Below are positions 1 to 8,081 of a stretch of 32,701 bases of DNA, piece by piece (positions within the stretch are counted from its first letter, which is position 1; each line of letters begins with the position of its first letter). A model generated the notes under the pieces. It was not told the origin of the DNA, ran no database searches, and saw only the letters and a list, made by a program, of their open reading frames with translations. Source of the DNA: Phycisphaerae bacterium. Its GTDB lineage: Bacteria > Planctomycetota > Phycisphaerae > Sedimentisphaerales > Anaerobacaceae. A program made the position numbers and the translations under genes. The DNA lies in assembly GCA_030608075.1 (NCBI GenBank), contig JAUWIU010000013.1, positions 1 to 32,701 on the forward strand. The letters run 5' to 3'.

Positions 1-160
1 ACGCATTCACGAAATTGACCTCTACATTTGTCGAGAGCCCTCTACAAATCCACCCCTTTTTCTGCAAAACAAACCCAATTTAGTGAACGCTCGAATGAAC
101 CTAAGTTCTGTTAAAACAATGAACTACGAACAAATAACTATGAACGATGCCAATAAAAAC

Positions 161-246
161 AAACCCAATTCAAACCCAATTCAAAGCCAATTCAAACCCA
201 ATTCAAAGCCAATCAAACCCAATCAAACCCAATTTCAAACCCAATT
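161..246. repeat. AT-rich short-period tandem repeat (CCAATTCAAA-like units)
   Basis: About eight degenerate copies of a 9-11 base unit of the form AAACCCAATTC or AAAGCCAATTC follow one another, and a single further copy (AAACCCAATTT) lies at about 69-79. The period is close to one helical turn. Apparent reading frames through it give low-complexity Asn/Pro/Gln/Lys peptides and have no start signals, so I read it as non-coding. I recall similar spacer sequence in Phycisphaerae-type planctomycete assemblies, but I cannot verify that here. Confidence 0.7.
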
Positions 247-469
247 TTTCACCATCCCCCCCCAAATCCACCAAAATCCACGTCGTATTCATTAAAAAGC
301 CCACCCGCCCAGTGAAAAATGCTCGCTCGGCTGCTGCTAAAAGGCCCTGCCTGCCGGGGCTATCCTCACTTCGCGCCTAAACGTTAATTTGTTTTAGCGC
401 AGATACTTGTGTTGCCGATATTTATCTTGTCGCAGTTTCAGTTGTGTCGTTGACGAGTTTGGGGAGCAA
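247..469. other. Non-coding spacer upstream of the recombinase gene
   Basis: No convincing gene is visible. The stretch holds a GC-rich imperfect inverted repeat near 343-361 and a stem GCGC(C)TAAA / TTTAGCGC at about 374-401 with one bulged base. These lie just upstream of the recombinase and could affect its transcription. No promoter with good -35 and -10 boxes could be assigned. Confidence 0.4.
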
Positions 470-1732
470 ATGGCCTCTGTGCAGGTGCACAATCTTCATT
501 CGAAACTATCATCACTGCCAATGGCCGATATTACACGGCAGTTCCTTAACTATCTGACGGTTGAGGCCGGACTTTCGGAAAATACCATCCTTGCCTATGG
601 TCGTGATTTACTCAGCTTTGCGAAGTTCTGCCAATCGCACAGGATTAACTCTCTGCCGCAAGTTCAGCCTGAGGTTATTTACCGGTATCTTCAGTTTATG
701 GCCGGCAAAAGGACGATTGCAGATACCATAAACGAAGCGATAGCTGCTGTTGAGTCGGTAGGCCAGCGTATTCTGAAGGTAAGCACGGCTGTATTTGGGC
801 GTTTTCTAAAGGCCACAAGGATGGCACTTGTTCGCGTTTGGACCAGGTACGGCGGCGGCGAACAGCCCTGTCAGCGGGAGGACGATGCCGAGATAAATCG
901 TGCAATGGGCGCGGTAAAGGGTACGAGCCGGCGTTTTCTGGATGTCAGCATGGCCGCACTTGCTCGTTTTTTACAGGCGACGCGGGCCGTGCTTTCTCGT
1001 GTTTGGCGGGCCAGGGGCAAAATCGGTGACAGGAGCAAATCCGAAGCCAGCATAAATCGTGCCCTGGTGGCGGTGAAGATGCTGCTCAGATACGCCAAAA
1101 TGGAGGGCCTTGTGGAAGATGACTTCAGTTCGGTCCTTGAAGGCGCCAAGCCGTGGCAGAAGCTGCCGATGATATACAGTCAGCAGGATGTTATCAAGCT
1201 TCTGAAAGCTCCATGTCCAGCCGACCGTTTCTATCATCGCGATAAAGCAATACTTGAGTTGCTCTATGCGACCGGGGTGCGTGCCAGTGAGTTAGCTGGG
1301 CTGAAAATCAGCGACTTAAACGTCAAGATAGGGTACTTACGTTGCTTGGGTAAGGGCAACAGAGAACGTGTAATCCCAGTTGGTAAGGCGGCCATCGCTG
1401 CAACAGTTGAATACCTGCACGAACTGCGTCCGAGATTGGCCAAGGAGTTCAGCGGCGATTTTCTGCTTTTGTCGCGGACAGGTCGCCCGATGGGCCGAAT
1501 TGAGATATGGAGACTGGTCAAGAAGTATGCGCTGCGTGCCGGTATGCCAGCGAACCTGAGCGTTCATACGCTCAGACATTGCTTTGCGAGCCATCTCTTA
1601 GCCGGCGGAGCAGACCTGCGGAGTGTTCAGGAGATGCTTGGGCATGTTGATATTGTTACGACACAGATTTATACGCACGTTGACCAGCAGCGTTTGCGTA
1701 AGATTCATAAACAATTCCACCCGAGGCCATAA
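470..1732 (+). CDS. XerD-like tyrosine recombinase with internal duplicated insert
   Basis: A site-specific tyrosine recombinase of the XerC/XerD type, which resolves chromosome dimers or moves integrative DNA by strand exchange through a phosphotyrosine intermediate. The predicted 420 residues include every catalytic position: Arg271 (GVRASEL), Lys295 (LGKGNRE), His366 and Arg369 (HTLRH), His392 (LGH) and Tyr401 (IYTH). The C-terminus ends like XerD (KIHKQFHPR). The usual length is about 300; the excess is two related helical units at residues 87-141 and 142-194, inserted before the last helix of the N-terminal core-binding domain. The ATG at 470 was chosen because GGGGAG lies just upstream, although the spacing is short; a TTG at 407 is in frame, and ATG 521 is an alternative. 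It is monocistronic and lies upstream of the ribosomal cluster, so a housekeeping XerD role fits, but a mobile-element integrase cannot be excluded. Confidence 0.85.
   Translation: MASVQVHNLHSKLSSLPMADITRQFLNYLTVEAGLSENTILAYGRDLLSFAKFCQSHRINSLPQVQPEVIYRYLQFMAGKRTIADTINEAIAAVESVGQRILKVSTAVFGRFLKATRMALVRVWTRYGGGEQPCQREDDAEINRAMGAVKGTSRRFLDVSMAALARFLQATRAVLSRVWRARGKIGDRSKSEASINRALVAVKMLLRYAKMEGLVEDDFSSVLEGAKPWQKLPMIYSQQDVIKLLKAPCPADRFYHRDKAILELLYATGVRASELAGLKISDLNVKIGYLRCLGKGNRERVIPVGKAAIAATVEYLHELRPRLAKEFSGDFLLLSRTGRPMGRIEIWRLVKKYALRAGMPANLSVHTLRHCFASHLLAGGADLRSVQEMLGHVDIVTTQIYTHVDQQRLRKIHKQFHPRP
728..1051 (+). repeat. Two tandem in-frame repeat units inside the recombinase gene
   Basis: Unit 1 (728-892, 55 codons) and unit 2 (893-1051, 53 codons) encode related peptides. 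Both begin with an IN(E/R)A..AV helix, continue through FGRFLKATRMALVRVW or LARFLQATRAVLSRVW, and end in a charged linker. The host sequence resumes at 1052 with a third INRALVAVK helix, which is the canonical XerD helix. The units are similar in protein but clearly diverged in DNA, so the duplication is old and maintained. Confidence 0.75.
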
Positions 1733-1841
1733 AGACGGGCTGGAGAGAACATCGAGGCGAAGTGGAACGAAAGTAATTATGTGGCGGCTGAGAATTTTTG
1801 CGAAAGTTTACGGCTAAATGGCGGAAAGAAACGATAACTGA

Positions 1842-1871
1842 TTGACTTTGGCCCGGCCTTGTTGCTATTAT
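1842..1871 (+). promoter_or_regulatory. Predicted sigma-70 type promoter of the HEAT-repeat lipoprotein gene
   Basis: TTGACT at 1842-1847 and TATTAT at 1866-1871 are separated by 18 bases. Transcription would begin near 1878, about 40 bases before the ATG at 1921. An in-frame ATG at 1870 falls inside the -10 box, which argues against that earlier start. Confidence 0.6.
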
Positions 1872-1920
1872 GGTGTCGAAACTTAAATTAGGAAGCGGGA
1901 TTTTCCTTAAGGTTCTTCGA

Positions 1921-4092
1921 ATGAGCAGGAAAGAGCTTTGTCTATTGCTGCTGGCAGTGGTGATAGGCTGCCAACAGGCTGGTGTCGGTGTGGAAGAAGC
2001 AGTGGTGGCTGCTGAGGGCGCGGTTGCAGAGGCTGATGTTGATAAACAACTAAGGGTCAATCGCGAAGCGCTGCTGAAGGGTTCCACCGAGCAGACACGT
2101 ATAGATGCCGCGACTGTGATGCTCTTCAGCGACAAGCCTGAGGCGCGAAGGGTTCTTCTTGAGACCCTGGGACAGGCTGAAAACAAGGCTTCACGCGCGG
2201 CGGTATGCAAGGCCCTGAGTCTAAGCAAAGGGGCGAAAGAAAGGATGGGCAAGAAGGGTGATTTTGTTAAGCCCCTTCTTGAGATTCTCGAAAGCAAGGA
2301 CGCGGTTGAGGCCAAATTGGCTGCCGAAGCCACCTTAATCTTCGAGTATGAGCAAATATCAGGGCCGCTGGAAAAGATGGTGACAGATGCCTCTCTTGCC
2401 AGCACGACCAGAGTGAACGCGGTAGGCGCATTGAAGCTTCAACCCGACAAGCGGGCGATAGTTAAACTGATAGAGCTGCTTGGTGATTCTGACAAACAGG
2501 TAGTTGCGGCGGCGCAAGAAGCGCTAATATCGCTGAACATACCGGTAGGCAAAGACGCCCGCAGCCGCAAACAAATCAAGGATGGCATCGAGCAGATGGG
2601 CAGAGATGAATTCCTGAGAATCTGGAAGATTCGTCAGGAAACACAGCGCCGGATCACGGAGCTGGAGAAAGAACTGGACAAGTGGCGCCAGCTTTATTTG
2701 ACGGCATTGGACGGTCTGTACGAAGGGATAGTGGATGATGCGGCGAAAGGTGAGTTCTTGGGCAGGCACCTGGACCTGTCCGAGTCAGGCTCTGAAGCAA
2801 CAGTGAGATTGTGGGCATTAGGAATGGTTAGGCAGTGGTGGAACGGGACGAACAAGTCGAAATTCCCTGCTAAACGACTTAGGCCGATTCTGGTTAAGCT
2901 GATTTCGGACGAGGACAGAGATGTTCGTCTTGAAACGGTCAAGCTTCCGCGTTTGTTGATGGGCGACCCGAATTCAGCGGGGGAATTGTTAAAGCAGTTC
3001 AGACGCGAAGATGAGCGCGACGATGAGGTCAAAACACAAATGTTCGTGACGTTAGGTATAGCCTGTCATAACGCTTTACTGCCTGATTCCGGCATTAGCA
3101 TTTCACCGGCGATAAGAAGAGAGACGTTGAAGCTGGCGAAAAAGTACCTGGAAGAGGCTGACGCTGAAAAGATGCGAAAGGGCGCTCAGGTGATAAAAAG
3201 GCTTCTTGAGCAGGAAGGGCTGGAAGCAGAGGAGGTTGCGGAGTACCTCGATTCGCTTGCGAAAAGATGCGACAATACGGACGGAGCTCTTCGCGGAGAG
3301 ATTCTGAGGGTGATGGCTGGTTTGTGCGCACAGAGCGTTTACAAGGTCAAGTGTGCCAGGCGTTTCAGGTCTTATTTTGAAGGGGGGCTTGGTGACAAGA
3401 CGGATTTAGTCAGAGAGGCAGCGGTTGACGGTCTCATCTATATTGATAAAGCACAGGCGCTTACCATATTTCGTGAAGGTTCGAAGTATAAAGACAGCAG
3501 CGTTAAGGTAAAAGAGAAGATTATAACTCTTGCAGGCATGGTTGGTGGGCAAAAGGACCTCGATTGGCTTGCTGAGAAGATAGGCTCGAACGACGAAAGC
3601 GAGCTGGCCTGGCAGTCGATGCTCAAAATATTCAATCGCTCCGGCGCCGATACGCTGATGAGCTGGGCGAAGGAGTTTGACCCACAGAACAGCAGGGCCA
3701 AGTTAGCAGGCGACAAGCTGTTGGACCAGCAGAAGGTCTCCTTTTTTGAAATAGCGGAGCGCAAGGCCCTTAGTGAGCGAAAAGAGGAGTTTCTGGGTGA
3801 TTTGCTGGATATTTATCTGAAGTGGCCAAAGGTGGATGCCGCGGCCAGGTTGGTAAGCAATTGCCTGTCGGAAAAGGACTTGGAACAATCGAATGTTATT
3901 GTACGCGTGATTGACAATTTTCTGGGCACTACACAACAGACCGGTGATGCTGAGGGGGTATTGGCTGGAGTACTGGCCAAAATAAAGGCTCCGAATGATA
4001 GGCCTAACTGGCAGAGCCATGTGCGGCGCTGGAATGGTCGGCTTGGGCAAAACAAGGAGCGGAAGGAGCCAAAAACGAGTGAAAAGAGTTAG
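1921..4092 (+). CDS. HEAT-repeat lipoprotein of unknown function
   Basis: The predicted 723-residue protein starts with a lipoprotein signal peptide: Met-Ser-Arg-Lys, then a hydrophobic run, then VVIGC with Cys17 as the lipidation site. The mature protein would be anchored in a membrane. Residues about 40-230 are Ala/Leu-rich paired helices of the HEAT or armadillo kind (for example AVEAKLAAEATLIFE). A charged, probably coiled-coil segment lies at about 238-262 (ITELEKELDKWRQLYL), and further helical repeats fill the rest of the protein. Such proteins are usually scaffolds with no catalytic site, and none is seen here. It has its own promoter and no SD stronger than AAGG. The link to the ribosomal cluster downstream seems to be only positional. 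The specific function is unknown. Confidence 0.75.
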   Translation: MSRKELCLLLLAVVIGCQQAGVGVEEAVVAAEGAVAEADVDKQLRVNREALLKGSTEQTRIDAATVMLFSDKPEARRVLLETLGQAENKASRAAVCKALSLSKGAKERMGKKGDFVKPLLEILESKDAVEAKLAAEATLIFEYEQISGPLEKMVTDASLASTTRVNAVGALKLQPDKRAIVKLIELLGDSDKQVVAAAQEALISLNIPVGKDARSRKQIKDGIEQMGRDEFLRIWKIRQETQRRITELEKELDKWRQLYLTALDGLYEGIVDDAAKGEFLGRHLDLSESGSEATVRLWALGMVRQWWNGTNKSKFPAKRLRPILVKLISDEDRDVRLETVKLPRLLMGDPNSAGELLKQFRREDERDDEVKTQMFVTLGIACHNALLPDSGISISPAIRRETLKLAKKYLEEADAEKMRKGAQVIKRLLEQEGLEAEEVAEYLDSLAKRCDNTDGALRGEILRVMAGLCAQSVYKVKCARRFRSYFEGGLGDKTDLVREAAVDGLIYIDKAQALTIFREGSKYKDSSVKVKEKIITLAGMVGGQKDLDWLAEKIGSNDESELAWQSMLKIFNRSGADTLMSWAKEFDPQNSRAKLAGDKLLDQQKVSFFEIAERKALSERKEEFLGDLLDIYLKWPKVDAAARLVSNCLSEKDLEQSNVIVRVIDNFLGTTQQTGDAEGVLAGVLAKIKAPNDRPNWQSHVRRWNGRLGQNKERKEPKTSEKS

Positions 4093-4184
4093 GTCGGTAG
4101 TAACCGACGCAGGCACGGGAAACTCAGTTGCGAAACGGAAACCAACTGTGGTGCCGGGAACTGGGGCGTTTGGGAGAGCCAAAA

Positions 4185-4358
4185 ATGTTACTTGTTGACC
4201 GTTATGGGCTGGGCGTCAAGGCTTCCGGCAGAGTATGGCTTACCAATACGAGTGACGGTGCCAAAGGGAAGGTTGTGTTATGTTATTGCAAGCAAAGGAG
4301 TTATAGCGATATAGCGGTTCTTCACAGGTTGGTTTACGGCAGGAAAAAAAAATTTTGA
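4185..4358 (+). CDS. Possible small hypothetical protein (57 residues)
   Basis: An ATG at 4185 is preceded by GGGAG at 4172-4176 with good spacing, and opens a 57-codon frame ending in a basic tail (YGRKKKF). I recognise no family and see no signal peptide or membrane segment. It lies between the lipoprotein gene and the tuf promoter. The frame may be chance in what is otherwise spacer DNA, so this is a weak call. Confidence 0.2.
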   Translation: MLLVDRYGLGVKASGRVWLTNTSDGAKGKVVLCYCKQRSYSDIAVLHRLVYGRKKKF

Positions 4359-4387
4359 GTTTTTTTTGCGTTTTTGAACTTTTTGTG

Positions 4388-4417
4388 TTTACATAATGGC
4401 AGAAGTTTTTGTAAAAT
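4388..4417 (+). promoter_or_regulatory. Predicted promoter of the tRNA-Thr/tuf transcription unit
   Basis: TTTACA at 4388-4393 and TAAAAT at 4412-4417 are 18 bases apart. A strongly A/T-rich run of A9 and T8 tracts lies just upstream (about 4345-4387) and could act as an UP element, as at strong stable-RNA promoters. No other good promoter is seen between here and rpoB, although internal ones may exist. Confidence 0.55.
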
Positions 4418-4439
4418 GAGTGTTTTGCGTCAATTAAAT

Positions 4440-4595
4440 GCTGGCAGTTGTTGTGGGGCCCCTGGGACAGTGAGTGTGGCTTACTGACCTATGAAGGTAG
4501 GGTCTCCCTGTAATTTGAAACGGTGCGGGCGTGTTTTTGGGGGTTTGGATTGCCGCCGAGCCCGTGGAGAAAGCGGCAACTAAGGTTTTTGGACT
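4440..4595 (+). other. Structured 5' leader upstream of tRNA-Thr
   Basis: Between the promoter and the tRNA, the transcript can form a GGGGCCCC palindrome (4455-4462), a 7-bp hairpin CAGTGAG/CTTACTG with a 5-base loop (4468-4486), and a perfect 7-bp stem TTGCCGC/GCGGCAA (4550-4579). I recognise no known riboswitch or second tRNA here. It may be a processing or antitermination leader of a stable-RNA operon. Confidence 0.35.
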
Positions 4596-4667
<72 letters not shown>

Positions 4668-4818
4668 AAGTGTAATTAGTTCAAGGTCGAGAAATGAAGA
4701 GGTTGACTTATCTGGGGGCTCGGCTGTGGAGTGATAGTTTATAAAGGCCCGGAAGCAGTTTTTGACAATCATGCAGAGTAAATAAATATAACCCAGCAGA
4801 TTGGAGGTTTAAAGTAAG

Positions 4819-6033
4819 ATGGCTAAGGCAGTATTTGAGCGGACAAAACCACACATTAACATTGGTACTATAGGTCATATCGACCACGGCAAAACGACGC
4901 TAACGGTGGCAATCATGAAGCGGCTGGCACATAAAGCCGGCAAGGGCAACGTCAAGGAGTTTGACGAAATTGACAATGCCCCGGAAGAAAGGGAACGCGG
5001 CATCACCATCAATACCGCGCACGTAGAGTATGAGACGGAAAAGCGTCACTATGCTCATGTTGATTGTCCCGGACATGCTGACTATATCAAGAACATGATT
5101 ACTGGAGCCGCCCAGATGGATGGTGCAGTTTTGGTGGTGGCAGCGAATGACGGCCCTATGCCTCAGACGCGGGAGCATATCCTTCTTGCTCGCCAGGTCA
5201 ATGTGCCGAAGATTGTGGTGTTTTTGAACAAGGTGGACCTGGTTGATGACCCTGAGCTGCTGGAGTTGGTCGAGCTGGAGATAAGAGAGCTGCTTAGTAA
5301 GTACGAATTCCCCGGTGATGAGATTCCTATCATTAAGGGTTCGGCTTTAGCTGCGATGAAAGACGAGGGCAAAAACGACGAGACCTGCAGTTGCATCGAT
5401 GAGCTTGTGACGGCTGTTGACGATTATATTCCGGTTCCCGAGCGTGACGTGGATAAGGCGTTTCTTATGCCGGTTGAGGATGTTTTCAGCATCAAGGGTC
5501 GCGGCACTGTAGGTACCGGGCGTGTTGATCGCGGAGTGGTACATGTTGGGGATGAAATTGAGGTCGTCGGTCTTGCCAAGGAGACTCGCAAGACGGTTGT
5601 TACCGGCGTAGAGATGTTTAACAAGACGCTGAGCGACGGTCAGGCCGGCGACAATATCGGCATTCTTCTTCGCGGCGTGGAAAAGAAAGAATTGGAGCGT
5701 GGCCAGGTTATCGCGGCGCCGTGAAGTATCACACCGCATACCAAGTTTCATGCGGAAGTTTATGTTCTGACCAAAGAAGAAGGTGGCCGTCATACGCCGT
5801 TTTTCGCGAATTACAAGCCGCAGTTTTATTTCAGGACAACCGATGTTACCGGTTCGGTTCTGGCCTTGATGAGCCGAGACGGCAAGAAAGCGGAGATGTG
5901 TATGCCTGGCGACAATATAACCATGGAGGTTGAGATTATTTCGCCGATTGCCATGGAAGAGGGTCTTCGCTTTGCGATTCGTGAAGGCGGCAGGACAGTT
6001 GGTGCCGGCGTGGTGACCAAGGTTCTTGAATAG
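4819..6033 (+). CDS. tuf: Elongation factor Tu, interrupted by an in-frame TGA at codon 302
   Basis: EF-Tu is the GTPase that brings aminoacyl-tRNA to the ribosomal A site. The G domain has the P-loop GHIDHGKTT (residues 19-27), switch residues in [22 protein letters not shown] and GSAL; domain 2 follows to about residue 301. Codon 302 (5722-5724) is TGA where the family has the glycine of the KPG(S/T)I.PHTKF motif. After it the same frame continues as an intact domain 3 ([15 protein letters not shown] to [17 protein letters not shown]) and ends in TAG at 6031-6033. A single G-to-T change of GGA explains the stop; there is no frameshift. SD GGAGG lies at 4804-4808. If the TGA is real and not read through, the product is a 301-residue protein lacking domain 3, which should be inactive. 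A sequencing or assembly error is the simplest explanation. Confidence 0.9.
5722..5724 (+). other. In-frame TGA replacing a conserved Gly codon in tuf
   Basis: The reading is GCG CCG TGA AGT ATC ACA, where close relatives would have GCG CCG GGA AGT ATC ACA. Other genes in the window (for example nusG, rplK, rpoC, rpsH) end at TGA at the expected protein length, so TGA is a normal stop in this genome. Confidence 0.9.
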
Positions 6034-6162
6034 GGAGCTTGCGAGCCCTGACTTCACGACAACTCGTAAGTAAGCGTTTTCGTTGGCGTCACGTGAGGCT
6101 GACACAGGTCTGCAAGTGAGGGAATGCTTTTTACTTGAACCTGGTTGGCGTGGATTGATTAT

Positions 6163-6333
6163 ATGGCTAAGAAGAAGAGCAAAAGAGAGTATGTGTGGCT
6201 TGAATGCAAAGAGTGCGCCAGCAGGAACTATCGGACCAATGTCAGCGTAGCGTCCGGAACGCCGAAGTTACAGTTGAAGAAGTTCTGCAAAAATGAGCGT
6301 AAGCATACTGTTCATAAGATACGGCGTAAGTAG
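6163..6333 (+). CDS. rpmG: Ribosomal protein bL33
   Basis: A 56-residue basic protein of the large subunit, located near the E site. It begins MAKKKSKREYVWLECKEC and has the four cysteines of the zinc-ribbon (C+) form: C-x2-C in ECKEC, and a single later Cys in KKFCKNERKHT. The fourth position of the motif is not a Cys, so metal binding is uncertain. The ATG at 6163 fits the family start; a TTG 18 bases upstream adds only non-conserved residues. It lies between tuf and tRNA-Trp, the common rpmG-trnW-secE-nusG order. Confidence 0.92.
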   Translation: MAKKKSKREYVWLECKECASRNYRTNVSVASGTPKLQLKKFCKNERKHTVHKIRRK

Positions 6334-6372
6334 GACCAAAAACCTTGCGGGGAGAACGGAAGTGCAGACAAA

Positions 6373-6445
6373 AGGCCAGTAGCTCAATTGGCAGAGCGTC
6401 GGTCTCCAAAACCGAAGGTTGGGGGTTCGATTCCCTCCTGGCCTG
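6373..6445 (+). tRNA. tRNA-Trp (anticodon CCA)
   Basis: Acceptor AGGCCAG (6373-6379) pairs with CTGGCCT (6438-6444), and the discriminator is G, as expected for bacterial tRNA-Trp. The anticodon stem TCGGT/ACCGA holds loop CTCCAAA, so the anticodon is CCA. The T-arm is GGGGG-TTCGATT-CCCTC. 3' CCA is not encoded. It is placed between rpmG and secE, as in many bacteria. A CCA anticodon reads only UGG, so this tRNA offers no special decoding of the TGA in tuf. Confidence 0.96.
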
Positions 6446-6517
6446 CTTGAGATAAAGGCAATTGTCAAGAAGGGAGTTGAAGAATCGAAGGCAATGAGAT
6501 AGATTTAGGGAAGTTTT

Positions 6518-6901
6518 ATGGCACTTGAGATTTACAAGCGGGGACAGGGCAAGTACACAAGGCTGTGCAGCGCTTTTGGAGGAGCGATAATAGCCGGTTT
6601 GGGCTGCCTGCAGCTTTACAAGCAATTGCAGGCGACAGATTTAGGGTTGTGGACGCAGACGATGGTTCCCGCGGGTTTATTCGTTGTGCTGTGCCTCTTG
6701 ATATTCTGGCTTGTCAACAGAGAAACCGTTGCCGACTTTATGATTTCCGCCGAAGGCGAGATGAAAAAAGTCAGCTGGTCAACCCGAAAGGAAGTCGCCG
6801 TTTCAACGTTTATTGTGATTATGGTTGTGGCCCTTATGTCTACACTTCTTGGCCTGTCTGACCTTTTATTTCGAGTATTTTTTATGTGGCTTTTGGAATA
6901 A
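6518..6901 (+). CDS. secE: Preprotein translocase subunit SecE
   Basis: The small subunit of the SecYEG channel, which clamps SecY in the inner membrane. The 127-residue protein has three predicted membrane segments at about 19-37, 50-68 and 95-125. The conserved amphipathic SecE motif (EMKKVSWSTRKEV, about residues 86-98) lies before the last one. Three segments resemble the E. coli form rather than the one-segment Gram-positive form. It is followed 15 bases later by nusG, the usual secE-nusG pair. Its partner SecY is at the far end of this same cluster. Confidence 0.93.
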   Translation: MALEIYKRGQGKYTRLCSAFGGAIIAGLGCLQLYKQLQATDLGLWTQTMVPAGLFVVLCLLIFWLVNRETVADFMISAEGEMKKVSWSTRKEVAVSTFIVIMVVALMSTLLGLSDLLFRVFFMWLLE

Positions 6902-6916
6902 CAGCAAGTGTGGTGA

Positions 6917-7513
6917 ATGATGAACGATGTTTCCAAAGAGGTAACGGAAGAGAGCCTGTCAGGTGGTAACATGCAGTGGTATGTTTTGCGTGTGGCGGCG
7001 AATAAAGAGATTCAGGTCAAACAAGCGCTTCAACAGAAGGTGCAGATGGAGGTCTTGAGCGATGTCGTGGGCAAGATTGAGGTTCCTGTTGAGCAGGTCA
7101 AGCGGATTCGTGGTCACAAGCAGATGGTTTTCAAGCGGAAGCTATATCCGGGCTATGTTTTTATCGAGATGAGTCTGGCCGCGGATGGCCGGGTCGATGA
7201 AAGAGTTTGGTTTATGATTAAGGAGACATCGGATGCCGGGGACTTTATCGGCACCGAAGGCGTTCCCACAGCGATGCGCGATACTGATGTGGCCAAGATG
7301 CTGCTGGAGGCGGAAAAGCCTGAGAAGGCCCCGAGCATCAAGGTTGAGTTCAAAAAGGGAGACCAGATAAGAATTCGCGAAGGTGCGTTTGAGAACTTTG
7401 AAGGAGTGGTTGACTCGATTGATAGCGAGCGTGGTCTGGTAAAAGTCATCGTAACGATATTCGGTCGGAGCACTCCGCTGGATATCGAATATTGGCAGAT
7501 TGAGAAATTGTGA
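6917..7513 (+). CDS. nusG: Transcription termination/antitermination factor NusG
   Basis: NusG binds RNA polymerase at the beta' clamp and links it to Rho or ribosomal protein S10. The NGN domain starts at MQWYVLRVAANKE and contains RKLYPGYVFIEM. The C-terminal KOW domain is seen in KKGDQIRIREGAFENFEGVV. The frame opens at ATG 6917 (198 residues), giving an acidic 18-residue lead. An ATG at 6971, with AGGTGG four bases upstream, gives a 180-residue protein of standard length and may be the true start. Its partners rpoB, rpoC and rpsJ are encoded in the same cluster. Confidence 0.93.
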   Translation: MMNDVSKEVTEESLSGGNMQWYVLRVAANKEIQVKQALQQKVQMEVLSDVVGKIEVPVEQVKRIRGHKQMVFKRKLYPGYVFIEMSLAADGRVDERVWFMIKETSDAGDFIGTEGVPTAMRDTDVAKMLLEAEKPEKAPSIKVEFKKGDQIRIREGAFENFEGVVDSIDSERGLVKVIVTIFGRSTPLDIEYWQIEKL

Positions 7514-7566
7514 ACCGTGGTTGTGTTGGAGATATTGTGCAGCACAGTCGGACTGGCAGGTGAATT

Positions 7567-7992
7567 ATGGCGAAGGAAGTAATACTAAAGATTAAGCTAC
7601 AGGCGCCTGGCGGACAGGCGACACCTGCCCCGCCGGTAGGTCCGGCATTGGGTCAACACGGCGTTAATATAGGGCAGTTTGTGTCGCAGTTCAACGAGCG
7701 AACGAAGGACCTTAACGGGACAACTGTTCCGGTGGTGATATCGGTTTACAGGGATAAGAGTTTTACGTTTGAGGTCAAGAGTCCTCCTGCGGCGGTGCTT
7801 CTGAAACAGGCGGCGGAGATTGCCAAGGGCAGCGGAGTTCCGAATAAGGAGAAGGTTGCCACGATTACCGCTGAGCAGCTCCGTAAGATTGCGGAGAACA
7901 AATTCAAGGATTTGAACGCCTACGATATTGAGCAGGCGGAAAAAATCATAGCCGGTACGGCCCGAAGCATGGGTATAGAGATTGAGAATTGA
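7567..7992 (+). CDS. rplK: Ribosomal protein uL11
   Basis: L11 binds the GTPase-associated centre of 23S rRNA and takes part in factor binding and the stringent response. The 141-residue length is standard. The N-terminal domain has the proline-rich [18 protein letters not shown] motif, and the linker [11 protein letters not shown] leads to the C-terminal rRNA-binding domain. The frame ends at TGA at the correct length, useful evidence that TGA is a stop here. AGGTG lies upstream of the ATG. It is followed by rplA after about 90 bases, which contain a small GCGAG/CTCGC hairpin. Confidence 0.96.
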   Translation: MAKEVILKIKLQAPGGQATPAPPVGPALGQHGVNIGQFVSQFNERTKDLNGTTVPVVISVYRDKSFTFEVKSPPAAVLLKQAAEIAKGSGVPNKEKVATITAEQLRKIAENKFKDLNAYDIEQAEKIIAGTARSMGIEIEN

Positions 7993-8081
7993 TTGTTTGA
8001 GCCAACCACGGCAGCCAATGGCGCAGTGGGAGCGAAGTTAGCGGCGAAAGCGAGACGCTACTCGCGAAAACAGGAGTTTTT

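Noticed and set aside
161-246. Possible CRISPR array
   Set aside because: The units are only 9-11 bases, degenerate and directly adjacent, with no spacers and no cas genes.
83-380. Two overlapping small frames through the AT-rich repeat
   Set aside because: The peptides are Asn/Pro/Gln/Lys repeats produced by the DNA repeat itself, the frames overlap each other and no ribosome-binding site is present.
4440-4595. A second tRNA between the promoter and tRNA-Thr
   Set aside because: No set of four stems or T-arm motif could be found; only isolated hairpins are present.
5722-5724. TGA as selenocysteine, or as glycine by a changed genetic code
   Set aside because: The family residue is Gly, no selenocysteine context is expected in EF-Tu, and TGA ends nusG, rplK, rpoC and rpsH at their normal lengths.
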